DNA of 64,000 nucleotides from Rhodobacter sp. Lineage in GTDB: Bacteria > Pseudomonadota > Alphaproteobacteria > Rhodobacterales > Rhodobacteraceae. Every line of letters begins with the position of its first letter. The first letter of the stretch is position 1. Location of the stretch: assembly GCA_027484985.1 (NCBI GenBank), contig JAIXRW010000047.1, positions 62,001 through 126,000 on the forward strand, read 5' to 3'. A program made the translations under genes and the position numbers. This document shows positions 48,058 through 56,333 of this stretch, piece after piece. The notes beneath the pieces are model-generated. The model did no database searches, was not told the origin of the DNA, and saw only the letters and a list, made by a program, of their open reading frames with translations.

Positions 48058-48091
48058 TCGCGGCGGCACAGGACAGGACCAAAGGATGGCG

Positions 48092-48121
48092 AAGGCCGTG
48101 GCGCGATGCCGCGGCCTTTTT
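48092..48121 (+). terminator. Terminator of the OmpA-lipoprotein unit
   Basis: AAGGCCGTGGC/GCCGCGGCCTT stem (11 pairs, one T-G) with loop GCGAT and then TTT, 35 bases after the lipoprotein stop. Confidence 0.7.
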
Positions 48122-48165
48122 GCTGTGGCACCGACTGGCCGCTTTGGGCGTTGGGGCGGCATGAC

Positions 48166-48279
48166 ATGGAACTTGCACAAATCATGGGCAGGATGGACGC
48201 CGAGGGTGCTGCGGCAGATATGGTGCTTGCCATGTCGATAAACGCGGATCATCATCAAGATATGGCGAAGGTAGGCTAG
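48166..48279 (+). CDS. Possible 37-residue protein just upstream of phoH
   Basis: Frame beginning MELAQIMGRMDAEGAAAD and ending in a TAG at 48279, immediately followed by AAGGAG, the ribosome site of the TTG-starting phoH. A weak GGGGCGG precedes its ATG. The placement would allow translational coupling to phoH or act as a leader peptide. No family recognised; could be chance. Confidence 0.3.
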   Translation: MELAQIMGRMDAEGAAADMVLAMSINADHHQDMAKVG

Positions 48280-48291
48280 AAGGAGACTTCC

Positions 48292-49308
48292 TTGGGCATC
48301 AGCGCGCTGACCCCCCCGACCCGTTCCGAGGACATTGTGGAAACCACCCTCGAATTCCCCGACAACCGGCTATTGATCGACCTGTGCGGCGAGTTTGACC
48401 GCAATCTGGCCCAGATCGAGCACCAGATCGGGGTACATATCCTGCGGCGGGGGAACCGGCTGGCGGTGATCGGCGAAAAGGCGGCGCGCGAGCAGGCGGC
48501 GGCGGTGCTGCGGTCGCTTTATGCGCGGCTGGAATCGGGGCGCGGCGTGGTGGCCGGTGACATTGACGGCGCGATGCGGATGGGACGGCCCATGCCCGAC
48601 CGCGCCATGGCGGAAGGCGAACAGATCGAACTGTTCAACGCAGGGATGGAACTGCGGACCCGCAAGAAGCCGATCGAGCCGCGGACCGAGGCGCAGAAGG
48701 CCTATGTCGCCAATCTGTTCGCCAATGAGCTTGGCTTTGGCATCGGGCCTGCGGGGACGGGCAAGACCTATCTGGCGGTGGCGGTGGGTGTCACCATGTT
48801 CATCAGCGGTGCGGTGGAAAAGATCATCCTGTCGCGGCCTGCGGTGGAGGCGGGCGAGCGGTTGGGCTTTTTGCCCGGCGACATGAAGGAGAAGGTCGAT
48901 CCCTATATGCAGCCGCTATACGATGCGCTGAACGATTTCCTGCCCGCAAAGCAGGTGCAGAAGCTGCTGGAGGAAAAGCGGATCGAGATTGCGCCCCTGG
49001 CCTTTATGCGGGGGCGGACGCTTTCCAACGCCTTTGTCGTGCTGGACGAGGCGCAGAATGCGACCACGATGCAGATGAAGATGTTCCTGACCCGTCTGGG
49101 CGAGGGCAGCCGCATGGTGATTACCGGCGACCGCACGCAGGTTGACCTGCCGCGTGGCGTGCCGAGCGGGTTGCAGGATGCCGAGCGTATCCTGAAAGGG
49201 GTGAAGGGCGTGAGCTTCAACTATTTCACCGCCAAGGATGTGGTGCGCCATCCGCTGGTGGCCCGCATCATCGAAGCCTATGAGGCGAACGAGACGCCGC
49301 AGGCCTGA
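48292..49308 (+). CDS. phoH: PhoH-family ATPase
   Basis: 338-residue PhoH-like P-loop protein of the YbeZ type: N-terminal KH-like region (LCGEFDRNLAQIEHQIGVHI), Walker A GPAGTGKTYLAVA, Walker B VVLDEAQNATTMQMKM, and the ITGDRTQVDLP sensor. Usually paired with YbeY in ribosome RNA processing. The start is TTG 48292, supported by AAGGAG seven bases upstream and by the lack of another start. It is on the plus strand while its usual partner ybeY is at 53.5 kb on the minus strand. Confidence 0.92.
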   Translation: MGISALTPPTRSEDIVETTLEFPDNRLLIDLCGEFDRNLAQIEHQIGVHILRRGNRLAVIGEKAAREQAAAVLRSLYARLESGRGVVAGDIDGAMRMGRPMPDRAMAEGEQIELFNAGMELRTRKKPIEPRTEAQKAYVANLFANELGFGIGPAGTGKTYLAVAVGVTMFISGAVEKIILSRPAVEAGERLGFLPGDMKEKVDPYMQPLYDALNDFLPAKQVQKLLEEKRIEIAPLAFMRGRTLSNAFVVLDEAQNATTMQMKMFLTRLGEGSRMVITGDRTQVDLPRGVPSGLQDAERILKGVKGVSFNYFTAKDVVRHPLVARIIEAYEANETPQA

Positions 49309-49325
49309 CCGCGCGGGCGCGCAGC

Positions 49326-49367
49326 AAAAAGGGGCAGGGACCGTGCGGCCCCTGCCCCTTTTCTTTG
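49326..49367. terminator. Bidirectional terminator between phoH and metK
   Basis: AAAAGGGGCAGGG/CCCTGCCCCTTTT perfect 13-bp stem with a 10-nt loop, flanked by A-run on the left and T-rich CTTT on the right; works for both convergent genes. Confidence 0.9.
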
Positions 49368-49377
49368 CGCTGTGGCC

Positions 49378-50547
49378 TTAGCGGACGGCCTGTTTCAGCT
49401 GTTCGACCAGATCGGTCTTTTCCCACGAGAAGCCGCCGTCGGCTTCGGGCGCGCGGCCGAAATGGCCATAGGCGCTGGTGCGGGCATAGATCGGCTTGTT
49501 CAGGCCAAGATGGGTGCGGATGCCGCGCGGCGTGAGGTCCATGCATTCGGCCACGGCGCGTTCGATGGCAGAGGCATCCACCGCGCCGGTGCCGTGGGTA
49601 TCGACATAGATCGACAGCGGCTTGGCCACGCCGATGGCGTAGGAGACCTGAAGCGTGCAGCGGTCTGCCAGACCGGCGGCGACGACGTTCTTGGCCAGAT
49701 AGCGCGCGGCATAGGCGGCGGAACGGTCAACCTTGGTCGGGTCCTTGCCCGAGAAGGCGCCGCCGCCATGGGGGGCCGCGCCGCCATAGGTATCGACGAT
49801 GATCTTGCGCCCGGTCAGGCCGGCATCGCCATCGGGGCCGCCGATGACGAAGGTTCCGGTCGGGTTGACCCACCATTCCGTCTTGTCCGAGATCCAGCCC
49901 GAGGGCAGGATTTCGCGGATATAGGGTTCGACGATGGCGCGGATATCGGCGCTGGTCTGGCTTTCGTGCATGTGCTGGGTCGAAAGCACGATCGACGTCA
50001 CCTCGACCGGTTTGCCGTCCTCATAGCGCAGGGAAAGCTGCGATTTGGCATCGGGGCCGAGGGTGGTTTCCTTGCCGGATTTCCGCACCTCGGCCAGACG
50101 GCGCAGGATGGCGTGGGAATACTGGATCGGCGCAGGCATGAGTTCGGGCGTTTCGCGGCAGGCATAGCCGAACATGATGCCCTGATCGCCCGCACCGTCA
50201 CGGTCAACGCCCTGGGCGATATGGGCGGATTGTTCGTGCAGCAGGTTGTGCACCTTGAGGGTGTTCCAATGGAACTTGTCCTGTTCATAGCCGATATCGC
50301 GCACGCAATCGCGCACGATGCCTTCGACGCGGGACAGCATGGATTTGGTTGCCGCCTCGCTGGACAGGCCAACCTCGCCGCCGACGACGACCGTGTTGGT
50401 CGTGGCAAAGGTTTCGCAGGCGACGCGGGCGTTCGGCTCTTCGGTCAGGAAGGCGTCGAGGACGGCATCGGAAATACGGTCGCACACCTTGTCGGGGTGC
50501 CCCTCTGACACGGATTCAGAGGTAAAGACATAGTTTTTACGGGACAT
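49378..50547 (-). CDS. metK: S-adenosylmethionine synthetase
   Basis: Makes SAM from methionine and ATP. The 389-residue protein has [21 protein letters not shown], the [12 protein letters not shown] flexible-loop region, and the P-loop-like [19 protein letters not shown]. Start at ATG 50547 (MSRKNYVF): it follows the SD-bearing end of a SAM/SAH riboswitch; the in-frame ATG at 50562 lies inside that riboswitch and is rejected. On the minus strand behind lnt. Confidence 0.97.
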   Translation of the reverse strand: MSRKNYVFTSESVSEGHPDKVCDRISDAVLDAFLTEEPNARVACETFATTNTVVVGGEVGLSSEAATKSMLSRVEGIVRDCVRDIGYEQDKFHWNTLKVHNLLHEQSAHIAQGVDRDGAGDQGIMFGYACRETPELMPAPIQYSHAILRRLAEVRKSGKETTLGPDAKSQLSLRYEDGKPVEVTSIVLSTQHMHESQTSADIRAIVEPYIREILPSGWISDKTEWWVNPTGTFVIGGPDGDAGLTGRKIIVDTYGGAAPHGGGAFSGKDPTKVDRSAAYAARYLAKNVVAAGLADRCTLQVSYAIGVAKPLSIYVDTHGTGAVDASAIERAVAECMDLTPRGIRTHLGLNKPIYARTSAYGHFGRAPEADGGFSWEKTDLVEQLKQAVR

Positions 50548-50548
50548 T

Positions 50549-50600
50549 GGGAAGTGCTCCATTGGGTGATCCCTGTCACGCCAGGAAGCCGTTGTGACAG
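50549..50600 (-). promoter_or_regulatory. SAM/SAH riboswitch of metK
   Basis: Read on the minus strand: stem CUGUCAC/GUGACAG, loop core AACGGCUUCCUGGC, then GGAUCACCCAAUGGAGCACU ending two bases before the metK ATG. These match the published SAM/SAH motif (stem P1, conserved UCACAACGGCUUCCUG segment, and a GGAG Shine-Dalgarno that pairs into a pseudoknot). Ligand binding hides the GGAG and lowers MetK synthesis. Known mainly from Rhodobacterales metK leaders. Confidence 0.92.
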
Positions 50601-50636
50601 TTCAGGCGTCCGTGCTAGTGCCCGCCTTTCGCGCCG

Positions 50637-52130
50637 TCAAGCCGACTTGCGACGCGGGACCAGACGAAGTGCTGCCCCGAGTCCCGCAAGCAACACCAGA
50701 AGCGGGGTTTCGCCCCAGCGGGAATAGGGGGTGGCGGGCAGGGCGCCGGGGATGGCAGCATCAAGACTGCCCTGGGCGCCGAGGGGCAGGCTTTGCAGCA
50801 TGCGGCCGCGCGCGTCGATCACGGCGGTGATGCCGGTATTGGCCACGCGCAGCAAAGGCAGGCCCTGTTCGACGGCGCGCAATTCGGCCTGGGCGAGGTG
50901 CTGGTAGGGGCCGGTGAGGGTGCCGAACCATGCGTCATTGGTGATCTGCAAGATCCAGTCGGCGCGGGTCGCGGTGCGCAGGTCCTGCGGAAAGACGGCT
51001 TCGTAGCAGATGAGCGGCAGCACTTGGCCAAGGGGGCCAAGATCGAGCACGGCGGGGCCGGGGCCTGCGGAATAGCCGTTGCCCTGCTGGGCGGCAAAGG
51101 CGCGCAGGCCGAACCAGCGCAAGGCAAGGTCGCCCAGCGGGATATATTCGCCAAAGGGCACGAGGTGGTGTTTGTCATAGACCGGGCCCACGCCGCCGCC
51201 TGCGCCGATGATGGCAAGGCTGTTCCAGAAGCGCCAGCCTTCGACGCGCTGGATGCCGGTGGCCACGGGCGCGCCGCGCCCTGCCGCCGCGATGGCAAGG
51301 GCGACCGAGGGGTTGTCATCGAGCAGGTAGGGGACGGCGGTTTCGGGCCAGACGGTCAGGGCGGGCGCGGGGCCTGAGCGGGTCAGATCGAGCAGGCGGC
51401 GGAAGAAGATATCGGCCTGCGCGGGATCCCATTTCAGGCTTTGTTCGGCATTGGGCTGGACCAGCCGCACCATGCCGTCGCGCGGGGGCGGTTCGGGCAA
51501 GGCCAGCCGCCAGAGGCCAAAGCCCGTGCCCAGTGCCAGCAGCGCCGCGCCCGCCAGTGCAGGCGCAAGGCGGCGGGCCGACAGCAGGGCGGCCAGCAGC
51601 AGGGTGAACAGCGTCAGGCCATTCGCGCCGATCAGTGCTGCCAGTTGCGCGGGGGGCGTGCCGATCCAGATATGGCCGGGCAGCGCCCATGGAAAGCCGG
51701 TCAGCACATAGCCGCGCGCAAGTTCGGTTGCGGTCAGCGCAAGGGCAAAGCCCAGCGCCCTGCGCGCGGGAAAGAGGTGGCGCGACACCACCCCCGCCGC
51801 CGCCCAGAACAGCGCAAGCCCCCCTGCCAGCAGCACCAGCGCAAAGGGGGCCATCCAGCCATAGGTTTCGGGTTCGACAAGGAAGGGATCGGTGATCCAG
51901 TTCAGCGCGGCGGCGAAATAGCCCGCCCCCGCCGCCCAGGCCACAAGGCCCGCGCCGCGATCCTGCCGTGCGACAAGGGCCACCACAGCGGCCAGCGCGG
52001 GCAGGGCCGCCCACCACCAGCCGAGCGGGGCCTGACCGGTGGCGGCCACGGCGCCCGCAACGGCGCCCGCCAAGGCGGCAGGCCGGCCCGTCCGCAGCGC
52101 GGCCAGCAGGCGGGCGGGGAAGGCGGTCAC
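50637..52130 (-). CDS. lnt: Apolipoprotein N-acyltransferase
   Basis: Last step of lipoprotein maturation in the inner membrane. 497 residues: six or so N-terminal membrane segments, then a periplasmic nitrilase domain with the Glu-Lys-Cys triad in WPETAVPYLL (Glu), YDKHHLVPFGEYIPL (Lys) and LICYEAVF (Cys), and one C-terminal membrane helix. ATG 52130 overlaps the corC stop (ATGA). Processes, among others, the lipoprotein at 47689. Confidence 0.95.
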   Translation of the reverse strand: MTAFPARLLAALRTGRPAALAGAVAGAVAATGQAPLGWWWAALPALAAVVALVARQDRGAGLVAWAAGAGYFAAALNWITDPFLVEPETYGWMAPFALVLLAGGLALFWAAAGVVSRHLFPARRALGFALALTATELARGYVLTGFPWALPGHIWIGTPPAQLAALIGANGLTLFTLLLAALLSARRLAPALAGAALLALGTGFGLWRLALPEPPPRDGMVRLVQPNAEQSLKWDPAQADIFFRRLLDLTRSGPAPALTVWPETAVPYLLDDNPSVALAIAAAGRGAPVATGIQRVEGWRFWNSLAIIGAGGGVGPVYDKHHLVPFGEYIPLGDLALRWFGLRAFAAQQGNGYSAGPGPAVLDLGPLGQVLPLICYEAVFPQDLRTATRADWILQITNDAWFGTLTGPYQHLAQAELRAVEQGLPLLRVANTGITAVIDARGRMLQSLPLGAQGSLDAAIPGALPATPYSRWGETPLLVLLAGLGAALRLVPRRKSA

Positions 52131-53032
52131 TCGAGCGCGGCCTGTTCGGCTGCGGCCGAGGCGGCATCGACCACATCGGGCAGGCGGATGCGGACGCGCT
52201 TTATGCGGCGCGGATCGGCATCGACCACCTCGAATTCGGCGCCGCTTTCATGGGGCACGATCTCGCCCCGCGCGGGCACGCGGCCGGTGCGCAGGAACAC
52301 GATCCCGCCCAGCGTGTCGATTTCTTCGTCATCCTCGTCGGTGCGCAGGCGCAGGCCGATGGCGGATTCGATCTCTTCCAGCGGGGCATTGGCGGCGCAG
52401 AGGAACACGCCGGGCTTTTCCTCTTTCCAGAGGGGGCCTTCTTCTTCGTCATGTTCATCCTCGATCTCGCCGATCACGGTTTCGATGAGGTCTTCGATCG
52501 TCACCAGCCCGTCAACGCCGCCATATTCGTCGATGACAAGCGCCATGTGGACGCGTTCGCGCTGCATCTTTTGCAACAGCACCCCGATGGGCATGGAGGG
52601 CGGCGCGTAAAGGACGGGGCGGAGCAGGCGTTTGAGCGACCAGCGCCCGCTGGCGCCAAAGCCGTGTTGCAGCGCAAGATCCTTGAGCAGGACAAGGCCC
52701 TGCGGATGGTCGAGCGTGCCCTTGTACACCGGCAGGCGGCTGAAGCCATGTTCGCGGAACACGGCGACAAGGTCATCCTTGCCGATATCGAGCGGGACGG
52801 CCACGATATCGACCTTTGGCACGGCCACGTCATCGACCCGAAGCCGCCGCAGCGCGCCAAGGCCGGGATGGGCCGGTGCGTGGGGTGCGCTTTGCGCGGG
52901 CAGGGTGCCGTTTTCGCCAGCATCGCCGCCGGGCGAAAGCGCGCTGAGCAGGCGCCCGAAAAATCCGCGTTGGGCGGGTTCCGCCCCGTCATCCTGAGCC
53001 ATGCCCTGCGGCCCGTCACTGCTACTGCCCAT
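52127..53032 (-). CDS. corC: CorC/HlyC-family CBS-domain protein
   Basis: 301 residues without membrane segments. Two CBS domains (VDDVAVPKVDIVAVPLDIG ... SRLPVYKGTLDHPQGLVLLKD and the second MALVIDEYGGVDGLVTIEDL) and a C-terminal CorC_HlyC domain (IGLRLRTDEDDEEIDTLGGIVF). It lies between ybeY and lnt, the canonical place of CorC; linked in other bacteria to magnesium/cobalt efflux. A second in-frame start is MAQDDG at 53002. The stop overlaps the lnt start. Confidence 0.88.
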   Translation of the reverse strand: MGSSSDGPQGMAQDDGAEPAQRGFFGRLLSALSPGGDAGENGTLPAQSAPHAPAHPGLGALRRLRVDDVAVPKVDIVAVPLDIGKDDLVAVFREHGFSRLPVYKGTLDHPQGLVLLKDLALQHGFGASGRWSLKRLLRPVLYAPPSMPIGVLLQKMQRERVHMALVIDEYGGVDGLVTIEDLIETVIGEIEDEHDEEEGPLWKEEKPGVFLCAANAPLEEIESAIGLRLRTDEDDEEIDTLGGIVFLRTGRVPARGEIVPHESGAEFEVVDADPRRIKRVRIRLPDVVDAASAAAEQAALE

Positions 53033-53068
53033 CGATCCTTTTCCAACACAGCCCGCGGTTGCGGGACC

Positions 53069-53575
53069 TTACGAATATGGGTCCGAAAGACCGAGAGAGG
53101 CAAGTATCCTGACCTCGGTCGCTTCCATCACCGTGGCATCGGCGTCATCGACATGGTCATATCCCAGACAATGCAACAGCCCGTGAACAAGCAGATGGGT
53201 GACGTGATCCGCCATGGGTTTGCCCTGTTCGGCCGCCTCGCGCATGCAGGTATCGTAAGCGATGGCGATATCGCCCAGTTCCGCCGGATCGTCGGGGGTG
53301 CCGGGTTCGGGCGTTTCGGGCAGGGTGCCGGGGGTTTCGGGGGCGCGTTCGTCCGAGGGCCAGGACAGCACGTTGGTGGGCTGCGGCTTGCCGCGGAAAT
53401 CGGCGTTGAGCGTGGCGATGCGGGCATCGTCGCAGCCCATGACGACCAGCGCAAAGCAGGCAGGATCGAGCCCGAGGGCCGCAAGCGTGGCCTTGGTGGC
53501 CCCTGCGGCGAGGGCGGGCAGGCCTGCCGCTTCCCAGCGCGGGTCTTCGATGACGATATCGAGCGGTTCTTCCAT
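53069..53575 (-). CDS. ybeY: Endoribonuclease YbeY
   Basis: Zinc endoribonuclease for 16S rRNA 3' maturation and ribosome quality control. 168 residues with the metal site HLLVHGLLHCLGYDH (three histidines) and NVLSWPSDE, the substrate-entry segment. An acidic insertion of about 20 residues (ETPGTLPETPEPGTPDD) before the DIAIAYD strand is typical of Rhodobacterales. First gene of the minus-strand unit ybeY-corC-lnt-metK. Confidence 0.94.
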   Translation of the reverse strand: MEEPLDIVIEDPRWEAAGLPALAAGATKATLAALGLDPACFALVVMGCDDARIATLNADFRGKPQPTNVLSWPSDERAPETPGTLPETPEPGTPDDPAELGDIAIAYDTCMREAAEQGKPMADHVTHLLVHGLLHCLGYDHVDDADATVMEATEVRILASLGLSDPYS

Positions 53576-53703
53576 GCGCCCCGTTTAGCGCGGCTTGCGG
53601 GAAAGCACAAACCGCCGATGGGGCCCGTGCGGGGATTTGCGCGCGGGGATTTGCGCGCGGGATGGCGCGTGCTAGGGCTGGGGAGCAACAGGCGAGGTGT
53701 GCG

Positions 53704-53814
53704 ATGGCCCGACCCGACATTTCCGCATTGACGCAACCGGGTGCCGCCACGGCGCTGGCCGGGGGGGTGTGGATACCCGATCAGGGCGTTGCCCCCTATC
53801 GCGGGAGGGGATGA
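53704..53814 (+). CDS. Possible 36-residue protein coupled to the VOC gene
   Basis: MARPDISALTQPGAATALAG then GVWIPDQGVAPYRGRG; ATG 53704 is preceded by GCGAGG, and its stop TGA overlaps the ATG at 53814 of the VOC protein. It may be a small protein or a remnant, since the region is next to an inferred inversion breakpoint. No family recognised. Confidence 0.35.
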   Translation: MARPDISALTQPGAATALAGGVWIPDQGVAPYRGRG

Positions 53815-54254
53815 TGGGGATCGGTGCGCCGCCCGCGCCTTGGGCCATGCTGATGGCCGAGATGGTGGTGACGGATTACGCGGCCTCGGTCGCCTTTTGG
53901 CGCGAGGTGCTGGGCTTCGGGCTGGCCTTCGAGCGGCCGGCGCAGAAGCTGTCTTGTCTGGCCCATCCCGACGGGGCGCAGGTGATGGTCTATCAGCGCG
54001 ATGGCGACTGGGAGACGGGGCCGATGGAGCCGCCTTTCGGGCGCGGGATGGTCGTGCAGGTTTATGTGCGCGATGTCGATGCGGTGGCTGCGCGGGTGCG
54101 GGCGGCGGCTGTGCCGTTTTACGTGGAGCCGCGCGAGAAGTGGCGCGACTGGGGCGACCGGATGGGCGGGCAGCGCGAGTTTCTGGTGCAGGACCCCGAT
54201 GGCTATCTGGTCATGGTGGTGCAGCGGATCGGGGAGCGGCCGCTGGAGGCCTGA
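53814..54254 (+). CDS. VOC-family (glyoxalase/dioxygenase superfamily) protein
   Basis: 146 residues with two beta-alpha-beta-beta-beta modules: MAEMVVTDYAASVAFWREVLGF at the start and VQVYVRDVDAVAARVRAA then EFLVQDPDGYLVMVVQ at the end. Resembles bleomycin-resistance-type or glyoxalase-I-like lone VOC proteins. Substrate unknown. ATG 53814 overlaps the stop of the small upstream frame; ATG 53811 is an equally good alternative. GGGAGGGG precedes. Confidence 0.75.
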   Translation: MGIGAPPAPWAMLMAEMVVTDYAASVAFWREVLGFGLAFERPAQKLSCLAHPDGAQVMVYQRDGDWETGPMEPPFGRGMVVQVYVRDVDAVAARVRAAAVPFYVEPREKWRDWGDRMGGQREFLVQDPDGYLVMVVQRIGERPLEA

Positions 54255-54328
54255 CTGAGGCTTGACCCTGTCGCGGGGCGGGGCTAGGGCGCGGGCGGAT
54301 GCAACGCCCGACAGACTGGATGCCGCCG

Positions 54329-55048
54329 ATGAGCGACGAGCCGACACCCGAAGGACAGGCCAAGCCCGCGCGGCGCAATTTCTATGGCCGCGTGCATGGC
54401 AAGACCCTGCGCGACAGCCAGAAAACCTATCTGGCCGAGGATCTGGGCCGTGTGTCGCTGGCGGGGGTGAGTGCGGCGGCGAACCCTGCGCGGGCGGTGC
54501 TGGACCCTGTGGCGCTGTTCGGCGGGCGGCCTGTCTGGCTGGAGGTCGGCTTTGGCGGGGGCGAGCATCTGGTGCATATGGCGGCGATGTATCCGGCAGT
54601 GGGGATCATCGGCTGCGAGCCTTTCGTGAACGGGATCGCCATGCTGCTGGGCAAGATCCGGACGGCGGGGGTGGAGAATTTGCGCATCCATCCCGGGGAT
54701 GTGCGCGATCTGTTCGATGTGCTGCCGGATGCCTGTCTGGACAAGGTGTTCCTGAACTATCCCGACCCCTGGCCCAAGGCGCGGCATCATCGGCGGCGGT
54801 TCGTGACGCAGGGCTATTTGCAGGCCCTGGCGCGGGTGACGAAGCCGGGGGCCGAGTTCCGCGTGGCGACGGATATTCCCGATTACGTGCGCCAGACGCT
54901 GGAAGAGGTGCCGCAGGCGGGCTTTGTGCTGGAGCATCAGGCGGGGTTGGGGGGCGCGTGGGGCGACTGGCTTTCCACCCGCTACGAGCAGAAGGCTATG
55001 CGCGAGGGGCGGGCGCCGCATTACCTGACCTTCCGGCGGGCGGGGTAG
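54329..55048 (+). CDS. trmB: tRNA (guanine-N7-)-methyltransferase
   Basis: SAM-dependent methylation of G46 in tRNA. About 239 residues: RRNFYGRVHGKTLRDSQ near the start, SAM-binding EVGFGGGEHLVHMA, and the signature NYPDPWPKARHHRRRF. Start MSDEPTPEG (54329) chosen; ATG 54299 would add 10 residues. trmB usually follows metK; here metK lies 4 kb away on the other strand with the rest of its block inverted. Confidence 0.93.
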   Translation: MSDEPTPEGQAKPARRNFYGRVHGKTLRDSQKTYLAEDLGRVSLAGVSAAANPARAVLDPVALFGGRPVWLEVGFGGGEHLVHMAAMYPAVGIIGCEPFVNGIAMLLGKIRTAGVENLRIHPGDVRDLFDVLPDACLDKVFLNYPDPWPKARHHRRRFVTQGYLQALARVTKPGAEFRVATDIPDYVRQTLEEVPQAGFVLEHQAGLGGAWGDWLSTRYEQKAMREGRAPHYLTFRRAG

Positions 55049-55062
55049 GCTGACCGCCGGAC

Positions 55063-55128
55063 GGGGGGCTGCCGCCCCCCGCGCCGCGGGACGCGGCTTC
55101 CCCCTGCGAGTATTTGGGCAAAGGTGAA
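55063..55128. repeat. Palindromic intergenic element, AT box pointing right
   Basis: GGGGGGCTGCCGCCCCCC, palindrome GCCGCGGGACGCGGC, TTCCCCCTGCGAGTATTTGG, GGTGAA. Unpaired; lies just after the trmB stop. Confidence 0.75.
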
Positions 55129-55151
55129 GGGGAAGGGCGCGGGTTTCGTGC

Positions 55152-56213
55152 CTAGGCGGGGATTTCCCACGCCTCGCCGGGCGCGAGGGCGCGGAAGCGG
55201 GTGGGGGGGATGCCTTTGGCGTGCAGGGCGGTGGCGAGGTCGCGCGGGGGCGTGTCGCGGGCTTCGTTTGTCAGCTGGAAGGTGCCCCAGTGGTGGCCGA
55301 TGGCGTGTTTCGCGCCCGAGAGGAGGAAGCCTTCTACCGCCTCGGCCGGGTTCTGGTGCTGGTCGCGCATGAACCAGCGGGGTTCGTAGGCGCCGACGGG
55401 CAGGATGGCGGCGCGGATGGGGCCGTGCTTTTCGGGCAGGTGGCGGTAGGGGCGGCCCTGATCGAAGCCGGTATCGCCGATGTGGTGGATGCGGCCTGCG
55501 GGGCCCCCGATCACGAAGGCGGACCAGAGCGCCATGGAGCGGTCGCGGGTGCCACGGGCGGACCAGTGGTGGCAGGGTTCGAAATGCACCGAGAGGTGGG
55601 CGAGGGGCAGGCTGTCGCCCCAGTTGCCGGTTTGCACGCGCATCTGCGGGGCGGCGTCTTTCACGATGCTGTCATTGCCCAAGGGGGTGATGACCAGCGG
55701 GTCATGCGCGGCGTGCAGGCGGCGCAGGGTTTCCACATCGAGATGGTCGTAGTGGTTGTGCGTGAGCAGGACCGCGTCGATGGGGGGCAGGTCGTCGAAG
55801 GCGATGCCGGGGGCCGCGACCCGTTTGGGCCCTGCCCATTGGAAGGGGCTGGCGCGGAGGGACCAGACAGGATCGGTCAGGATGTTGAACCCTGCGGTCT
55901 GGATGAGCATCGTGGCGTGGCCGACCATGGTGATGGTCATGTCATCGACGCGGGGGGCGGGTTTGGTTTGCACCACGGCCACGGTTTCGGGCCAAGTGGC
56001 GCGGCCGCCGCCCCATTGCCATTTCATCAGGTCGGCAAAGCCGCGTGGCGGGCTGCCGCCGGGGTTGAAGAAGCGGGTGCCGTCGAAATTGGCGGAAGGC
56101 GGGCCGGAATAATAGCGGTTGCGGGCAGCGGGCAGGGCGAAGGCTCCGGTTGCGGCGAGGGCGGCGCCGGTGGCAAGGGTGGCGCTGCGGATGAGAAAGC
56201 GGCGGCGGTTCAT
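55152..56213 (-). CDS. Exported MBL-fold hydrolase (UlaG/NAPE-PLD-like)
   Basis: 353 residues, start MNRRRFLIRS (56213) with a twin-arginine-like signal and hydrophobic core (ATLATGAALAATGAFA). The metallo-beta-lactamase fold has HATMLIQ, HNHYDH, and later FEPCHHWSARG, IHHIGDTGFDQG and HHWGTF, typical of the L-ascorbate-6-P lactonase/NAPE-PLD group acting on lipids or lactones. Periplasmic, probably di-zinc. Divergent from aroA. Confidence 0.82.
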   Translation of the reverse strand: MNRRRFLIRSATLATGAALAATGAFALPAARNRYYSGPPSANFDGTRFFNPGGSPPRGFADLMKWQWGGGRATWPETVAVVQTKPAPRVDDMTITMVGHATMLIQTAGFNILTDPVWSLRASPFQWAGPKRVAAPGIAFDDLPPIDAVLLTHNHYDHLDVETLRRLHAAHDPLVITPLGNDSIVKDAAPQMRVQTGNWGDSLPLAHLSVHFEPCHHWSARGTRDRSMALWSAFVIGGPAGRIHHIGDTGFDQGRPYRHLPEKHGPIRAAILPVGAYEPRWFMRDQHQNPAEAVEGFLLSGAKHAIGHHWGTFQLTNEARDTPPRDLATALHAKGIPPTRFRALAPGEAWEIPA

Positions 56214-56333
56214 GCGGGGGGATATGCGGGGCGCGGGGGGCTTTTCAAGCGCGGCAGGGCGGCTTCGTGATCCGGCATGGACCAAGGGCGGCGGTTGCGC
56301 TATCAGGCGGGCCGGAATGACAGGGAGAAAACG

